Under the pieces are notes generated by a model. That model saw nothing but the letters and a program-made list of their open reading frames with translations, did not search any database and had not been told where the DNA came from. The translations under genes and the position numbers were made by a program. Shown here piece by piece: positions 10,322 to 20,526 of a DNA stretch of 64,000 nucleotides (position 1 is the first letter of the stretch; every line of letters starts with the position of its first letter). Source of the DNA: Stomoxys calcitrans (Eukaryota > Arthropoda > Insecta > Diptera > Muscidae); NCBI RefSeq assembly GCF_963082655.1, contig NC_081555.1:93326914-93390913 (forward strand), in the 5' to 3' direction.

Positions 10322-11838
10322 ATGGACTCCAAAGAACCAACAGCTGCGGTGGTGGTATCAGGCCGTAGCATGTTGTCTGCTACTGAATCTTCGGCTGGTG
10401 GAGCGGCGGTTGCAGGCTCCACTAGCCGACAGACGACTGGTCAGCTTTTGACAAAGACACTTGGTTCGAGTCTTAAGGACAAGGTCGAACCTATTCAATC
10501 TTCGCATGCCTATTATTTGCTTAGGCCATCGGCCTTCCCCGGCAAACCAACATGCTCTTTAAGAGGTTGGAATAATAAAAGGCGCATAGCTCTCAGGTTT
10601 ATTGAGGAGCTTGGTGCGAATTGTCCTAAGACTTTCACTAATAGGAAGAGAGACTCCTTAAATTGGGCTCGGAGATTCGCTGCTCAGCCTGCCCAAAGAC
10701 TACACGTCTAGAATCGGAAAACAGCACCGCAGTCAGCCAAAAGGCTGCAGTCATCTGGAGGGCATCCCATGCCTAAAAGAACTAGGGCGAACAATAGTAA
10801 GATGGGTCCAAGAACCTTTGCTAATGTCGCTAGGGACAGTTTGGTGATGGCAGTTGTCGACAAGGCAGAAGAACAGGGCTGCATAGCTCTGAGGACCTCA
10901 GTATACTCTGAGGTCCTTGCGAAATTCCCTGGGTCTCCTCCAGTTTCTGACGATGTAGGCTGGTATCGGGGCCTATACAAACTAATTGTCTTCGGGGATC
11001 AACGCTCCATTGAAATGTATATCTGTGCACTAAAAAAGATTGGTGAGATCTGACCAGGTGCAGCACTAGATTTAGTCAAGAAGGAATATGTCTATTCTCG
11101 ACCAATGGCGCATGCTTGCATTCCAAGGATTCCCTCAGATTCTGAATCCATACTTGGCAGACTAAGGGAATGTAGTCCCAATCTTTCAACCGGTGACTGG
11201 AAGATTGGATGAGGCTGAAGGCGACCGGAGAAATGCAGTATTCGTCCAAAATCGCAGACCTCAACAAGTTGTATCCTACGGATTCAACAAGTTGAAACTT
11301 GAGGTGTACAGAAGTGGTGGGTTGGGGAATCAGGAAACGACTCAGCAGTTGTTGGTAAACACTTGGGATTGGGGAATCAGGAGACGACTCAGCAGTTTTT
11401 GCTAAACACTTGCTTGAGGAACAATCGACCACACCGCTAAAGTCTGGCGAAATGCAGGAGACTGAAACTCCCCCTGCCACAATCGAGACAGGAGGGGATG
11501 GCATCGAAACGGGACCCGACAAGCCCTGTGTGGGTGTGTCAACCAGTTGGACTGGGCTCAAGGTGTGCGCCAGCGGGGAAGCACGGAACTCAAAAAGAAC
11601 TTCGAGAGCAGCAGCTAGTGAAGCATCTAAGGAGCATTGGTTCACACCACAAATGTCCAGTGTCCTGAGGAAGAGTGGTTCCACAGCATGCTCTCCTGCC
11701 CTCATCATAACAAGATCTAACGAATCTTGTGAGGATGAACTCCAGGCGGAATCAGAAGACAAGGCAAACACAACAGTGGTAGAAGTTTTGAATTCTGACT
11801 ATGGTCCGGTTTTTACAGATAAATCTTTACTATTGTAA
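10322..11838 (+). pseudogene. LINE lineage beta ORF1 (RNA-binding protein), frameshifted
   Basis: ORF1 of an RNase H-bearing non-LTR element (LOA/I-like group). The ATG at 10322 opens a Ser/Ala/Gly-rich N-terminus. A second frame from 10769 carries RTFANVARDSLVMAVVDKAE and FGDQRSIEMYICALKKIGE, and a third (11193 on) has RRPQQVVSYGFNKLKLEVYR; these blocks recur in dipteran LINE ORF1 proteins. A near-duplicate CAGGA-ACGACTCAGCAGTT stands at about 11331 and 11379. Stops at 10711 and 11053 break the frame. The N-terminal half of the antisense strand is also open but is a shadow. Confidence 0.7.
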
Positions 11839-12614
11839 AACCCCTTCGGCGACACTTAAGGTCCTCCTCATGGCAGGGGTATATGACGTGGTTCTTATCC
11901 AGGAATCATGGGTGTGTGGAGGAATGGATCGAGGACTAAAAATTCCGGGATTTACAGTACTCAAGGGTATGGGGAATGAGCGACACAGAGCTTGTATTCT
12001 TGCGTTCTCCGTCGCTAAGCACTGAAAATTCAGTAGTAGCCAGCCTTGAAATAAATCAATCTCATTACTGGCTGGCTTCCCTTTATATGGCACACGATTC
12101 AGAAATGTCGCCCTCAAACCTTAAGTTGCTGGTTGAAACCGCTTCTGTGGGGAAGAATAGCCTCATTGTAGGAAGTGATGCTAATGAACATCACCAGATA
12201 TAGGGGCCCGGCACGGGATAACTATGAGCATCACACAGGATGGAACTTTGAACTTCAATCTGTGTGGTGTTCTTCGTTATCACGTGAAGCTTAGCTGAGA
12301 ACTACCGGGCGCGTCCACAGGTTACGGATAGTGGAATACTTCATACGTAGTAGCTGCAACTGCAGTCACGGACAATCAGCGGTATCGAGTGAAGAGTCTC
12401 AGTGAGAGGCCGTGTGACACCGGTTCTTGTATCGGAAGATATAAGCTCAAGACTATGCGACTGGGAAGTGTTGGATGGCCACAGCTTCTCTGATCATCGT
12501 TATATTAGTGTCAGCCTTGAAAAAAATACTGCAGAAGTGATCCCTCGGCTAAACAGAAGAAAGGCGGATTGGGATAAATTTCGACACAAATTCATCACAT
12601 CTATCCCTTCTTGA
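11801..12614 (+). pseudogene. LINE lineage beta endonuclease, split by an RTE-derived insert
   Basis: Begins VRFLQINLYYCKTPSATLK and continues YDVVLIQESWVCGG (catalytic Glu), then, after a frameshift near 11995, HYWLASLYMAHDSEM and NSLIVGSDANEHH (the Asp-Asn region). The domain is interrupted at about 12204 by RTE-like sequence and resumes near 12425 with DWEVLDGHSFSDHRYISVSL (Asp-His) and RRKADWDKFRHKF. It overlaps the end of ORF1 by about 40 bases, as expected for ORF1/ORF2 junctions. A second, inverted copy of this region is at 57160-57460. Confidence 0.8.
12204..12420 (+). mobile_element. RTE-derived short insert (5' region only)
   Basis: TAACTATGAGCATCACACAGG, CTACCGGGCGCGTCCACAGG and AATCAGCGGTATCGAG match 3155-3370 and 58660-58860. 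It sits inside the beta endonuclease and carries no RTE coding sequence. Confidence 0.75.
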
Positions 12615-13531
12615 TAGGAAAATTAAGTAGCAACTGCGCAGGATATAGACATAATGGTCAAGGGGACTACGGAAGTTATGAATGACTTGCTTGTGTCAGC
12701 ATGTCCTAGTGCCAAGCCAAGGGGCAAACAGCAAACGCCATGGTGGACCCCAGAGTAGGCTGATCTAAGAAAGGAACTCAGAAGACTCTTCAACAGAGCG
12801 AAAGCCACAGGAGCACCACACGATTGGGACATCTATAAGGTTGAGCTAAGAAAATATAAGGGCGAGGTGAGAAAGACTCAGAACAAATCCTGGGTAGAAT
12901 TCTACAGCTTCGTGGTGGATACATCTGAGGCCTCTAGGCTAAGGAAGATTTGATCCTCGAGACCTTTTACGGTGGGGTATATTCAGAATCAGAGAATGTA
13001 AGGACAATGTCTAGTAAGAAAACACTAGAAATACTCGTTGATATACATTTCCCGGATAATTCTCCAACAGACAACGTGGCGCCAGAAGAGGCTGTCACTG
13101 ATATGCCTTCTTCGGAGGCCATTAGGGAATTTGTGTCTGAGACGAAAATCCTTTGGGCGATAAGAAGTTTGGACTCCTTTCAGTCGCCTGGCCACGATGA
13201 TGTAACACCGGTTACAAGCTGTGTCTGATAGACTGGGTCCCTGGCTCAGGGAGATATACTCTTCATGTACCAGCATGTCTTATAGACCATATACCTGTGG
13301 GATGGAGGGACACGAAGTTTATTTTCGACACGAAAGCAGGAAAACCTTACCACACTAAGGCGAAAGATTTTCGTCCTATTAGTCAGGCATCCTTTATGAT
13401 AAAGACTCTTGAGGTTGATAGAAACATATTTTAGGGCAAAGATAAATGGAGATCGCCTGTCGCGGCTACAGCATGCCTATTGTAAATCCAAATCCACTGA
13501 AACAGCCCTTCACGACCAAGTCGGCTACATA
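12615..13531 (+). pseudogene. LINE lineage beta linker and RT N-terminus, decayed
   Basis: Follows the endonuclease. Recognisable blocks are the linker (GVHHGVCC antisense; sense NRAKATGAPHDWDIYKVELR, cf. 55261-55458), RSLDSFQSPGHDDV (the SPG-D motif opening LINE RTs) and KAKDFRPIS (near 13360-13382). Several stops and shifts. The MITE at 13532 cuts it; beyond the MITE no catalytic palm motif is found. Confidence 0.65.
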
Positions 13532-13767
13532 TTGGGTTGCCCAAAAAGTAATTGCGGATTTTTTAAAAGAAAGTAAATGCATTTTTAAGAAAACTTAGAA
13601 TGAACTTTAATCAAATATACTTTTTTTAGACTTTTTTCTAAAGCAAGCTAAAAGTAACAGCTGATAACTGACTGAAGAAAGAATGCAATTACAGAGTCAC
13701 AAGCTGTGAAAAAATTTGTCAACGCCGACTATATGAAAAATCCGCAATTACTTTTTGGGCAACCCAA
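13532..13767 (+). mobile_element. Mariner-like MITE, copy 1
   Basis: 236 bp bounded by TA (13530-13531 and 13768-13769). Terminal inverted repeat TTGGGTTGCCCAAAAAGTAA. Same orientation as copy 6; copies 2-5 are inverted. No transposase ORF. Confidence 0.95.
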
Positions 13768-13769
13768 TA

Positions 13770-14335
13770 GAATGTAGTTTGACAAACCTACCACCCTTTA
13801 TTGTTTGTTTCCAAAACATTCAGTCTCTAATCGAAGCTAACAATTAAGTCTTAACCTTTTTTAAACCTTATTCATTGACCTGATCATTGCTGTGCCGGCT
13901 ACCAGCTTATTGACCCATATGCATTTATATATATTGAAGCATAGTTTTTACAATTGCCTTCCCTTGTCCTTGGGAAAATTTATTTATCATGATGTTCCTG
14001 GCCATTGCACAGTTTGTCCTACTGCAGAAAACTTTCAAAATGAGATGCGAACGAAAAAAAATCAACAATGAATATTTATAGGACTTTCTGGTTCTGGCTG
14101 GTTTCTGGTTTTATTGTCTTTTTGCAAAACCTTTGGTAGTCCGTGTTAATGAAACCATTTGAACTTTATTTATTGGTCTTACAAAATGAATCGATGAAAT
14201 ACTGGAGTAAAGTTTAATTGTGGTATTGTGTAAAGTTAGGTTAAGGTGAAATCGCCTCAAATTGCCGAATAAAATGAAATAAGAGGGCGGTTCCAAAGTT
14301 TGCTGAATTAACAAAGAAACTTAATCAAGAAAGAG
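13770..14335. other. No recognisable gene or repeat
   Basis: AT-rich stretch between two parts of the beta LINE. The RT palm that should lie here is absent, so this is either a replacement/deletion or unrelated host DNA. Confidence 0.4.
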
Positions 14336-15310
14336 CTATTGGCAAAATTTGGTGGCTTAAACCGCGTGTCATGCACTGACTGTATACTGCAGTTGTCAGA
14401 CCTTTAAGGCTATATGGTGTTGAAGTCTGGAGGACTGCTCTTCAAAAGTCCACCCACTGTTCAATACTCAGCCGGATCCCAAGAATGACTTGTTTGTGCA
14501 TCACAACCGTACTGAGAACGACCCCGTCTGATACACTGAATTTAAGGCTACACTTTATGCCTCTAGACTAAGTGATTAGACAAATTACTGCAACCACTGA
14601 TGTGAGTCTAAGGGAGCTTTCTCTTTGGTCATGCGGTGGCCAAAGACACTGTATTATCCTCGATACTTCTTTGACAGCCAACAGCCATTAAATCTCTGGG
14701 AAATATTTTTCTGAATTGCGAACCCTCTTTGGATTGTGATGGTTCTTCTTAAGAGATTGCCGAAAAGTTCAAAGTCCACCTGTTCTGGGTGTCTAGATAC
14801 AGAGATATCCCAGCGAATTATAGACGAGACAAATTTGCGAGATTTGATACCGCCCTTTAAACTCCAGGGGAACAGGAGCCTTTGGGTACTCCTCTAGCTA
14901 CATGTAAGGTAAATGTTCTGGTTAAAGTCCAAACGGCAATAAGTAACAACTGGTTACAAATTGTGTGTTGTGAACACTCCAAATTTTTGTGGCCCAATCG
15001 AGACTTGTAGAAGTCTACCGCTTTGCTATGTTGGCCTCAAAAGATGTCACTGTCTGATTGGAAATCATGCTGATATATTGAAGGTTGGAAGCAATGACTT
15101 CTGGGGAAGCTGTGAAGTCGTCGAGAAAGAGGAGACATATGCTGTGTATATGTTCCGCAATGGCAAGCAAAATGTGTTCCACTTTAGGTTCTCATCCACT
15201 GAGGACTGGTCTGAATTAGCGGATGTAAAACTTCGCAAGTTATTGGACTTTTTAAAGTGTTGTAGTGTAGACCCTGAAAAATTTTTTTTTTACAAAATTT
15301 CCCATTAAGG
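14336..15310 (+). pseudogene. LINE lineage beta RT C-terminus, RNase H and 3' end
   Basis: Blocks: VVRPLRLYGVEVWRTALQKS (RT thumb), HCSILSRIPRMTCLC, SLRELSLWSCGGQ, then RNase H end FWVSRYRDIPANYRRDKFA (a decayed W-PGH-I-N--AD-LA motif) near 14795, and the C-terminal zinc region ending near 15270 (ENLS-LADV-like). Multiple stops. Homologous to minus-strand 53935-54860 and plus-strand 57470-57860. Confidence 0.75.
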
Positions 15311-15344
15311 AATATGGGATATAGCCTGCGCTGAATACTTTTTA

Positions 15345-15415
15345 TGATGTTCTCGCCAGGATTCGAACCCAGGCGTTCATGCTTAGTACTACGCTGGCCT
15401 CTACACAAAGTGTGT
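15345..15415 (-). mobile_element. SINE head fragment (tRNA-like)
   Basis: The reverse complement has the B-box GGTTCGAATCC and the flanking CTGGCGAGAAC, as in the full SINE at 17870. Only the tRNA-like head remains. Confidence 0.75.
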
Positions 15416-15539
15416 AGACCCAGAAAACCCTACAAGCTTTAGGTTTAGGTTGAATGGGTAGCCCACGCCAAAAGATGAGTTCACTCAGAGGCCAGTCCAG
15501 AGTATTATGACTAGGTAGCAAGAAAAAGAAGAAGACTAA

Positions 15540-15575
15540 AACAAGTAAAAGCGTGCTAAGTTCGGCCGTGAAGAA
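15540..15575 (+). mobile_element. 5' end fragment of a modular repeat
   Basis: AACAAGTAAAAGCGTGCTAA followed by GTTCGGCCGTG is the 5' terminus of subfamily B; it is cut off in the hairpin. Confidence 0.75.
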
Positions 15576-15619
15576 GGCAGGGAGACAGAGATATGAAATG
15601 TACAAAAAAAATATAGAAT

Positions 15620-16338
15620 TAGAATAGCGAGCAAGCGCCTATCTATCCGCGCGAGTACTTTGACGCAGCGTAAGCCCTCACACACTCAAGTAATCACTCG
15701 CAAAATGCCAAGCTCCGCTTCTGCGCATACATGACAGCATGTTGAAGATGTCATTGTGTACCACGTCGAATCAAACCTGTCTTATCCACATACCTGAGAA
15801 AATCCCTTAGGGACACATCTACAAGTTTGGCGACATCGAAAAAGAACCGCCTCCCTAGGAGGAAATGCCTGTCATATGGCATATCACACAGTGTCCGGTT
15901 ATGACTCATGTTGTTGTTTGTCCACAGTAGTCGTTATGCGGGATTTCCATTCGCGTCGCCCTAAGACCTATAGCGCAGTGTCCGGTTATGAATCCTGTAA
16001 TCGTACTCAGTGACTCCTTATCGAGGGCCAGCAACTCCCTCATCCTCCTCCGGCCAACAGCTGCCCAGAGTGTCCTAGCATTCCGACAACCATCCACAGA
16101 CTCCCACCTTGCCACCGCCTCCGCACTGGCCATCTCCTCTACAATGTGCAGTAGTTTGACAACGGCAAGTGTACAATGCCATCTCCTTTACAATAGTTTG
16201 ACTAAAGGAAACCAGTCGCAGGTCTGCTTGCCATGGTGGATCCGCTCCTGGCATCTTGTCCGCCTTCTTATTTCCCAGAGCACCCATGTGTGGGGGAACC
16301 CAGCCCAATACAACGTCACACAGTAGGACAAACGGCAA
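15620..16338 (-). pseudogene. LINE lineage gamma RNase H C-terminus and zinc region
   Basis: Minus strand: WVPPHMGALGNKKADKMPG (RNase H W-PGH-G--GN--AD motif) near 16270-16310, then VGVCGWLSEC, RTLWAAVGRRRMRELLALDK and TGFITGHCAIGLRATRMEIP down to about 15930. Colinear with the plus-strand copy at 36340-36700. AGTGTCCGGTTATGA is repeated at about 15889 and 15976, so about 87 bp were duplicated locally. Confidence 0.75.
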
Positions 16339-16429
16339 AAAAAATTGGAAATAAGTCTACAACTCGTTATCTATTTCTTAGCGATGCAGAAGGTTCTAGA
16401 CTTTTGTAGAGCAGGACATAGGCCTTCTA

Positions 16430-17294
16430 ACAAATCGGATAGGAATTACGTCCTCTAGAAGCTCAAGAAGTCAAGTCCCCAGATCGGTTTATATGGTAGC
16501 TCTATCAGGTTATTGACCGATTTCAACCGAACTTAGCACAGTTGTTGGAAGCCATAGCGAAACACATCGTGCAAAATTTCATTCCAATCGGATAAGAATT
16601 GCGCCCCCTAGAGTCTCAAGAAATCAAGTCCCAAGATCGGTTTATATGGTAGCTCTATCAGGTTATTGACCCATTTGAACCGAACTTAGCAAAGTTGTTG
16701 GAAGCCATAGCGAAACACGTAGTGCGAAATTTCATTCTAATCGGATAAGAATTGCGCCCTCTAGAGGCTCAAGAAGTCAAGACCCAAGATCGGTTTATAT
16801 GACAGCTATATCAGATGATGGGCCGATTTGAACCATACTTGGCACAGTTGTTGGATATCATAACAAATCACATCGGGCAAAATTTCATTCCAATCGGATA
16901 AGAATTGCGCCCTCTAGAGGCTAAAGAAGTTAAGACCCAAGATCAGTTTATATGGCAGCTATATCAAGATATGGACCGATATGGCCCATATACAATCCCA
17001 ACCGACCTACACTAATAAGAAGTATTTGCGCAAGATTTCAAGAGGCTAGCTTTACTCCTTCGAAAGTTTGCGTGCTTTCGACAGACAGACGGACGGACAG
17101 ACGGACGGACAGACGGACGGACAGACGGACGGACAGACGGACGGACAGACGGACGGACATGACTAGATCGACATAAAATGTCACGACGATCAACAATATA
17201 CTATATACTTTATGGGGTCTCAGACGAATATTTCGAGTAGTTACAAACAGAATGACGAAATTAGTATACCCCCATCCTATGGTGGGGGGTATAA
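16430..17294 (+). mobile_element. Modular repeat B2 (subfamily B), 5' truncated
   Basis: Units with GATCGGTTTATATGG-AGCT and AATTGCGCC-TCTAGAG, the GACAGACGGACGG module expanded to a 12-bp minisatellite (17085-17156), and a 3' stem-loop ending GGTGGGGGGTATAA at 17294. Its 3' end faces the 3' end of C1 (tail to tail, about 20 bp apart). Confidence 0.8.
17085..17156 (+). repeat. 12-bp minisatellite (ACAGACGGACGG) x6
   Basis: Six exact copies of a 12-mer. Other modular repeats carry only one or two copies at this position, so this is a local expansion. The open frame across it (RTDRRTDRR) is a by-product. Confidence 0.95.
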
Positions 17295-17869
17295 TAATAT
17301 TATGCCTTTCAATTATTTATACCCTACACCACTACTGTGGTGCAGACCTCAGGGTTTTATAACTTAGAGAATTTGTTCATAACACCCAAAAGGAAGAGGG
17401 TTAGACCCATTGATAAGTAAACCGACCCACTCAGAATCACTTTCTGATTCGATTTAGCTATGTCCAACTATCTGTCCTTCCGTCCATATTAATTTGTGTA
17501 CAAAGTATAGGACGCAGTTTTCATCCGATCGTCTTCACATTTGGTACAGGCAAGTTTGTCGCCCTAGAGACGAAGCCTATTGAAATTGGAAAAACTCGGT
17601 TCGGATCTGGATATGGCTCCCATATATATGTTCCTCCGATTTTCAATAATAATGCAATAAAATGGTCATTTGTTAGCCGATTCTCTCGACATTTGGCAGG
17701 GAGGTTTTTTTTACGACTCTCGACATTAATGGTGAATTATATGGAAATCGGTGGATATAGCTCTCATATATATATATATATATCTCCCGATTTTCACTCC
17801 TTGAACCACACCAAGCGCATTTATTGACCAATCTTACCAAAATATTGCACAACAATATCCTCGACGACT

Positions 17870-18203
17870 GGAGGCCACCGTAGCGCAGAGGTTAGGCGAA
17901 CATCTATGACGCTGAACGCTCGGGTTCGAATCCTGGCGAGACCATCAGAAACAAATTTTCAGCGGTGGTTTTCCCCTCCTAATGCTGGCAACTTTTGTGA
18001 AGTACTATGCCATGTAAAACATCTCTCCAAAGAGGTGTCGCACTGCGGCACGTCGTTCGTACTCGGCTATAAAAGGGAGGCCCCTTGTCATTGAACTTAA
18101 ACTTGAAACCCTTATCATTGAACTTAAACTTGAATCATTGATATGCGAGAAGTTTGCCCCTGTTCCTTAGTGGAATGTTCATGGGCAAAATTTGCTTTTA
18201 TTT
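17870..18203 (+). mobile_element. tRNA-derived SINE, full-length copy
   Basis: Head with an A-box-like TAGCGCAGAGGTTAG and B-box GGTTCGAATCC (pol III promoter), then a body with CAGCGGTGGTTTTCCCCTCC, AAAGAGGTGTCGCACTGCGG and TCGGCTATAAAAGGGAG. The 3' part contains a duplicated CTTAAACTTGAA. Flanked by an imperfect 12-bp target duplication TCCTCGACGACT (17858-17869) / TCCTCGATGACT (18204-18215). The next unit of the host repeat keeps the empty site (near 18748). Confidence 0.9.
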
Positions 18204-18431
18204 TCCTCGATGACTACCACATTATCTAAGAAGTTTGCTCGATATTGGTTCAGATTTAGATATATCTCCCATATATATGTTCGTCCGATTTGTAGTAATA
18301 TTGCAATAAAATGGCCTTTTGTTAACCGATCCTCTCGAAATTTGGCAGGAAAGATTTCCTATTGACTTTCGGCATTACTGGAGAATTTAATGGAAATCGG
18401 TTCAGATTTAGATATAGCTCTCATATATATA

Positions 18432-18668
18432 TTGGGTTGCCCAAAAAGTAATTGCGGACTTTTCATATAGTCGGCGTTGACAAATTTTTTCACAGCTTGT
18501 GACTCTCCAATTGCATTCTCTCTTCTGTCAGTTATCAGCTGTTACTTTTACCTTGCTTTAGAAAAAAAGTGTAAAAAAAGTATATTTGATTAAAGTTCAT
18601 TCTAAGTTTTATTAAAAATGCATTTACTTTCTTTTAAAAAATCCGCAATTACTTTTTGGGCAACCCAA
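18432..18668 (-). mobile_element. Mariner-like MITE, copy 2
   Basis: 237 bp between TA dinucleotides (18430-18431, 18669-18670), with both terminal inverted repeats TTGGGTTGCCCAAAAAGTAA intact. Confidence 0.95.
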
Positions 18669-19278
18669 TATATCGCCCGATTTTAACTTCTTGAGTCACA
18701 GCAAGTGCATTTATTGACCCATCTTGCCAAAATTTTGCACAACGCTTTCCTCGACGACTACCGCATTATCTAAGAAGTTTGCTCGAAGTCGGTTCAGATT
18801 TAAGTATAGCTCCCATATATATGTACGTCCGATTTTGAGAAATATTGCAAAAAAGTGCTCATTTGTTAACCGATTCTCTCGAAATTTGGCAGGAAGGATT
18901 TTCTTATGACTCTCAACATTACTGGTGAATTTCATAGAAATCGGCCCAGATTTAGGTATAGCTGTCATATATGAATATCGGCGATTTTCACTTCTAGAGG
19001 CACTGCAAGCGCATTATTTGACCAATCTTGCACAACGCTTTCCTCGACGACTACCACATTATCTAAGAAGTTTGCTCGAAATCGGTTCAGATTTTGATAT
19101 AGCTGGCATTTATATGTTCGTCTGGTTTTTGGGTAATTTGCCATAGTGTTGGCAAACCGTAGTTTTTACAGTTTGAACATATTTGATCGCCGAGGTCCAT
19201 CCAAATTGGTTCAGAATTGGATATAGCTCCCACATTGTACTTATAGGGTAGGTGTAGGGTATTATACAGTCGGCAATG

Positions 19279-19341
19279 CCCCACCTCTATGGATACTGCG
19301 TAAAATTGAGCCAATTTTATGCAGTATCCATAGAGGTGGGG
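19279..19341. repeat. 30-bp stem / 3-nt loop perfect hairpin
   Basis: Left arm 19279-19308 begins CCCCACCTCTATGGATACTG; right arm 19312-19341 is its reverse complement with one mismatch (G opposite T); the loop is AGC. It lies about 10 bp from the 5' hairpin of C1 and is not seen in other copies. Confidence 0.95.
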
Positions 19342-19389
19342 GTTTCAAAGATTCGGCCCTGCCGAACTTATCACTTTTTTACTTTTTCT

Positions 19390-20526
19390 AGCATTCAATG
19401 ACCTACAAATTTTCATTCTACAAACAGAGTTCGATATTAATTGTAAACGAGATGACTGAATATGAATAATGTGTTAATTACCAATGTTGTTAATTACATT
19501 TAAAGAATGTTTAATGTTGCCCTTGTTTTCACGAAACAGTTTATATTAATTGTTTTGTTAATTTTTTTTTACTTATTTACATGTTTAATTTTTTGAATTA
19601 TTTATGATATTTGCTTTGCAGCATTATTTGATTCATTAATTGTGGTCAATTGTGTTGACAATGAATGATAAGAGGAACTCTTTCCGCGAAAATTGTTTAT
19701 GGTAATTGTATAAAAAGACAAACATAAATACACATACATACGTACATACACACATACACATGCAAATACTGTGTGAATTGATTTAAATGGATGTGATAAT
19801 AAAAATAATGAATATATAATACGATTTAATAAACTGCAAAAGAAAAATATTAACATTTTGTAAAAAACAAATTTAGAGCTAAAATTAATTTGCTGCCACC
19901 ATCATTAGCTAAACATGGCCAACAAATTGGTCATGTAATAGAATTTTAAGCGTCCTCTATTTCAGCAGTCACAAAAGGAAGCCCGGATAAAATATTGCCA
20001 AAAATATTCTTAGCAATTAAAAAACGTTGGCCATAGACAATGCTTTACCAAATTAATGTGAACAAGTGAAGAGAAATATGATGCTGTGCTAAACACAGCC
20101 TTTTTCCATTGTCACTCTACGTCACTGCCAACAATGAGGTCTGATGTGCCTTTCGTGACTTATGAGTTGGTGGGACTTAGCTTCCGAAAAGCTTTTGTTA
20201 ACAAAATATTCTAATAAAAATGAAATATGTTCAAAAAAAAGTGACGAAGACTTCACTGAAAAGAGATTTTCAAAACACTGAAAAGGAGGGTAAGAATGAT
20301 TTTACTCTAAAAAGGCCTTTTATGTTGATTTTTAAGAGTATGAGTCAATAAAGTCTAAAGAAACCAAAGGTGTTAGATTTGGAGATCCCGGCGTGCTAAG
20401 GCATCTACGAGCAGGATTTGAACTTTGGAATTGTTTCATGCGTCAAAGATATCTGGCAGCTGACTATGTACACCCCCGTTAAACCATGTATGTCCCAATT
20501 GACAACCGTTGCACTATGGGATGAAA
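19390..20526. other. AT-rich unique stretch, no gene
   Basis: No recognisable coding sequence or dispersed repeat. Contains an ACATACATACGTACATACAC-type run near 19731-19760. Confidence 0.5.

Larger units (their letters stand above)
17316..19386 (-). mobile_element. Modular repeat C1 (subfamily C) with nested SINE and MITE
   Basis: Minus-strand copy. 3' end TATACCCTACACCAC at 17317, the CATAGCTAAATCG/GGACGGA module near 17450-17490, then units marked by CCTCGACGACTACC-CATTATCT (18205, 18748, 19043) and GGTTCAGATTTAGATATAGCT. 5' hairpin ATTCGGCCCTGCCGAA at 19350-19366. A SINE (17870-18203) and a MITE (18432-18668) are nested within it. Confidence 0.75.

Noticed and set aside
11076..11771. 231-codon open frame on the minus strand
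   Set aside because: It is antisense to the beta LINE ORF1 remnant, whose plus-strand blocks are recognisable; the minus protein has no domain.
17870..17945. tRNA gene
   Set aside because: The head has pol III box motifs but continues into a shared SINE body with target duplications; the cloverleaf is not maintained across copies.
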